Part shown: piece after piece, positions 63,953 to 64,000 of the stretch
Layout: each line of letters begins with the position of its first letter
How positions within the stretch are numbered: position 1 is the stretch's first letter
NCBI RefSeq assembly: GCF_023702715.1
Contig: NZ_CP098480.1
Span: 3,906,001-3,970,000, forward strand
Length of the DNA: 64,000 nucleotides
Source of the DNA: Acinetobacter sp. C32I
GTDB taxonomy: Bacteria; Pseudomonadota; Gammaproteobacteria; Pseudomonadales; Moraxellaceae
Reading direction: 5' to 3'
Program-made: the position numbers and the translations under genes
Notes under the pieces: model-generated
The model's input: only the letters and a program-made list of their open reading frames with translations
The model's database searches: none
What the model was told of the DNA's origin: nothing

Positions 63953-64000
63953 TTAACCTACAGTTTGTAAATCTTGCAAGCGGTATACATCCATTGGCAA
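63953..64000 (-). CDS. C-terminal end of a probable carbamoyl-phosphate synthase large subunit
   Basis: The last 15 codons run into the window edge (LPMDVYRLQDLQTVG then TAA). The YRLQDLQ ending is compatible with the tail of CarB, and carB-greA is the usual order in Acinetobacter and Pseudomonas. Identification rests mainly on that context. Confidence 0.45.
   Translation of the reverse strand: MPMDVYRLQDLQTVG

Overview
The window reads as chromosomal DNA of an Acinetobacter species. The basis is AT-rich Gammaproteobacterial DNA, the citrate-synthase/sdh/suc gene order, a partial gene next to greA that fits carB, a Bap-like giant adhesin with an Acinetobacter-type N-terminus, and the style of RpoD, TrhO and UPF0149. 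I cannot name the species. No IS element, prophage, CRISPR array, tRNA or rRNA gene is visible.

Layout. 1-8.4 kb: an HxlR regulator divergent from a flavodoxin-like oxidoreductase; a lipoprotein with a long Thr-Pro hexanucleotide-repeat tract; a PH-domain membrane protein; a PuuP-like permease; an SCP2/iron-alcohol-dehydrogenase pair; lipB and a DUF493 (YbeD-like) gene. 8.5-17.4 kb: rpoD, an acidic PA3496-like protein, UPF0149, a LysE exporter divergent from a LysR regulator, a DedA protein, trhO, a DUF1289 gene and a DKNYY-repeat membrane protein. 17.5-31.7 kb: a nearly complete TCA-cycle block, gltA (minus) divergent from sdhCDAB, then sucAB-lpd-sucCD. These encode citrate synthase, succinate dehydrogenase, the E1, E2 and E3 subunits of 2-oxoglutarate dehydrogenase and succinyl-CoA synthetase, so together they cover citrate formation and 2-oxoglutarate to fumarate. 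The sucA leader folds into a ladder of hairpins, the sucB-lpd gap holds a GC-rich palindromic repeat, and the lpd-sucC gap has a terminator followed by a second structured leader.

31.8-40.4 kb: two small unrecognised genes (the first immunity-protein-like), a flotillin/YqiJ membrane pair, a probable small RNA with an anti-Shine-Dalgarno segment, trpS, a DUF808 protein, a YpfJ-type zinc peptidase and a CPA1-type antiporter. 40.8-56.1 kb: one gene for a Bap-like adhesin of about 5,094 residues with four successive tandem-repeat arrays (582, 519, 519 and 315 bp periods). Each unit of the 315-bp array carries a canonical EF-hand calcium loop. 56.2-64 kb: an unusual two-gene unit (a helical-barrel-like protein plus a degenerate beta-lactamase/CapA fusion), a lipoprotein zincin, an alkyltransferase-like protein, a small lipoprotein, a universal stress protein, a CatB-type acetyltransferase, a small hypothetical gene, greA and the 3' end of what is probably carB.

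The most interesting points are the bap repeat architecture with its eleven EF-hand loops, the structured sucA and sucC leaders, the candidate C4-like antisense small RNA at 35.25-35.39 kb, and the beta-lactamase-like/CapA gene pair downstream of bap. All functions are inferred from reading the sequence; no database search was run.
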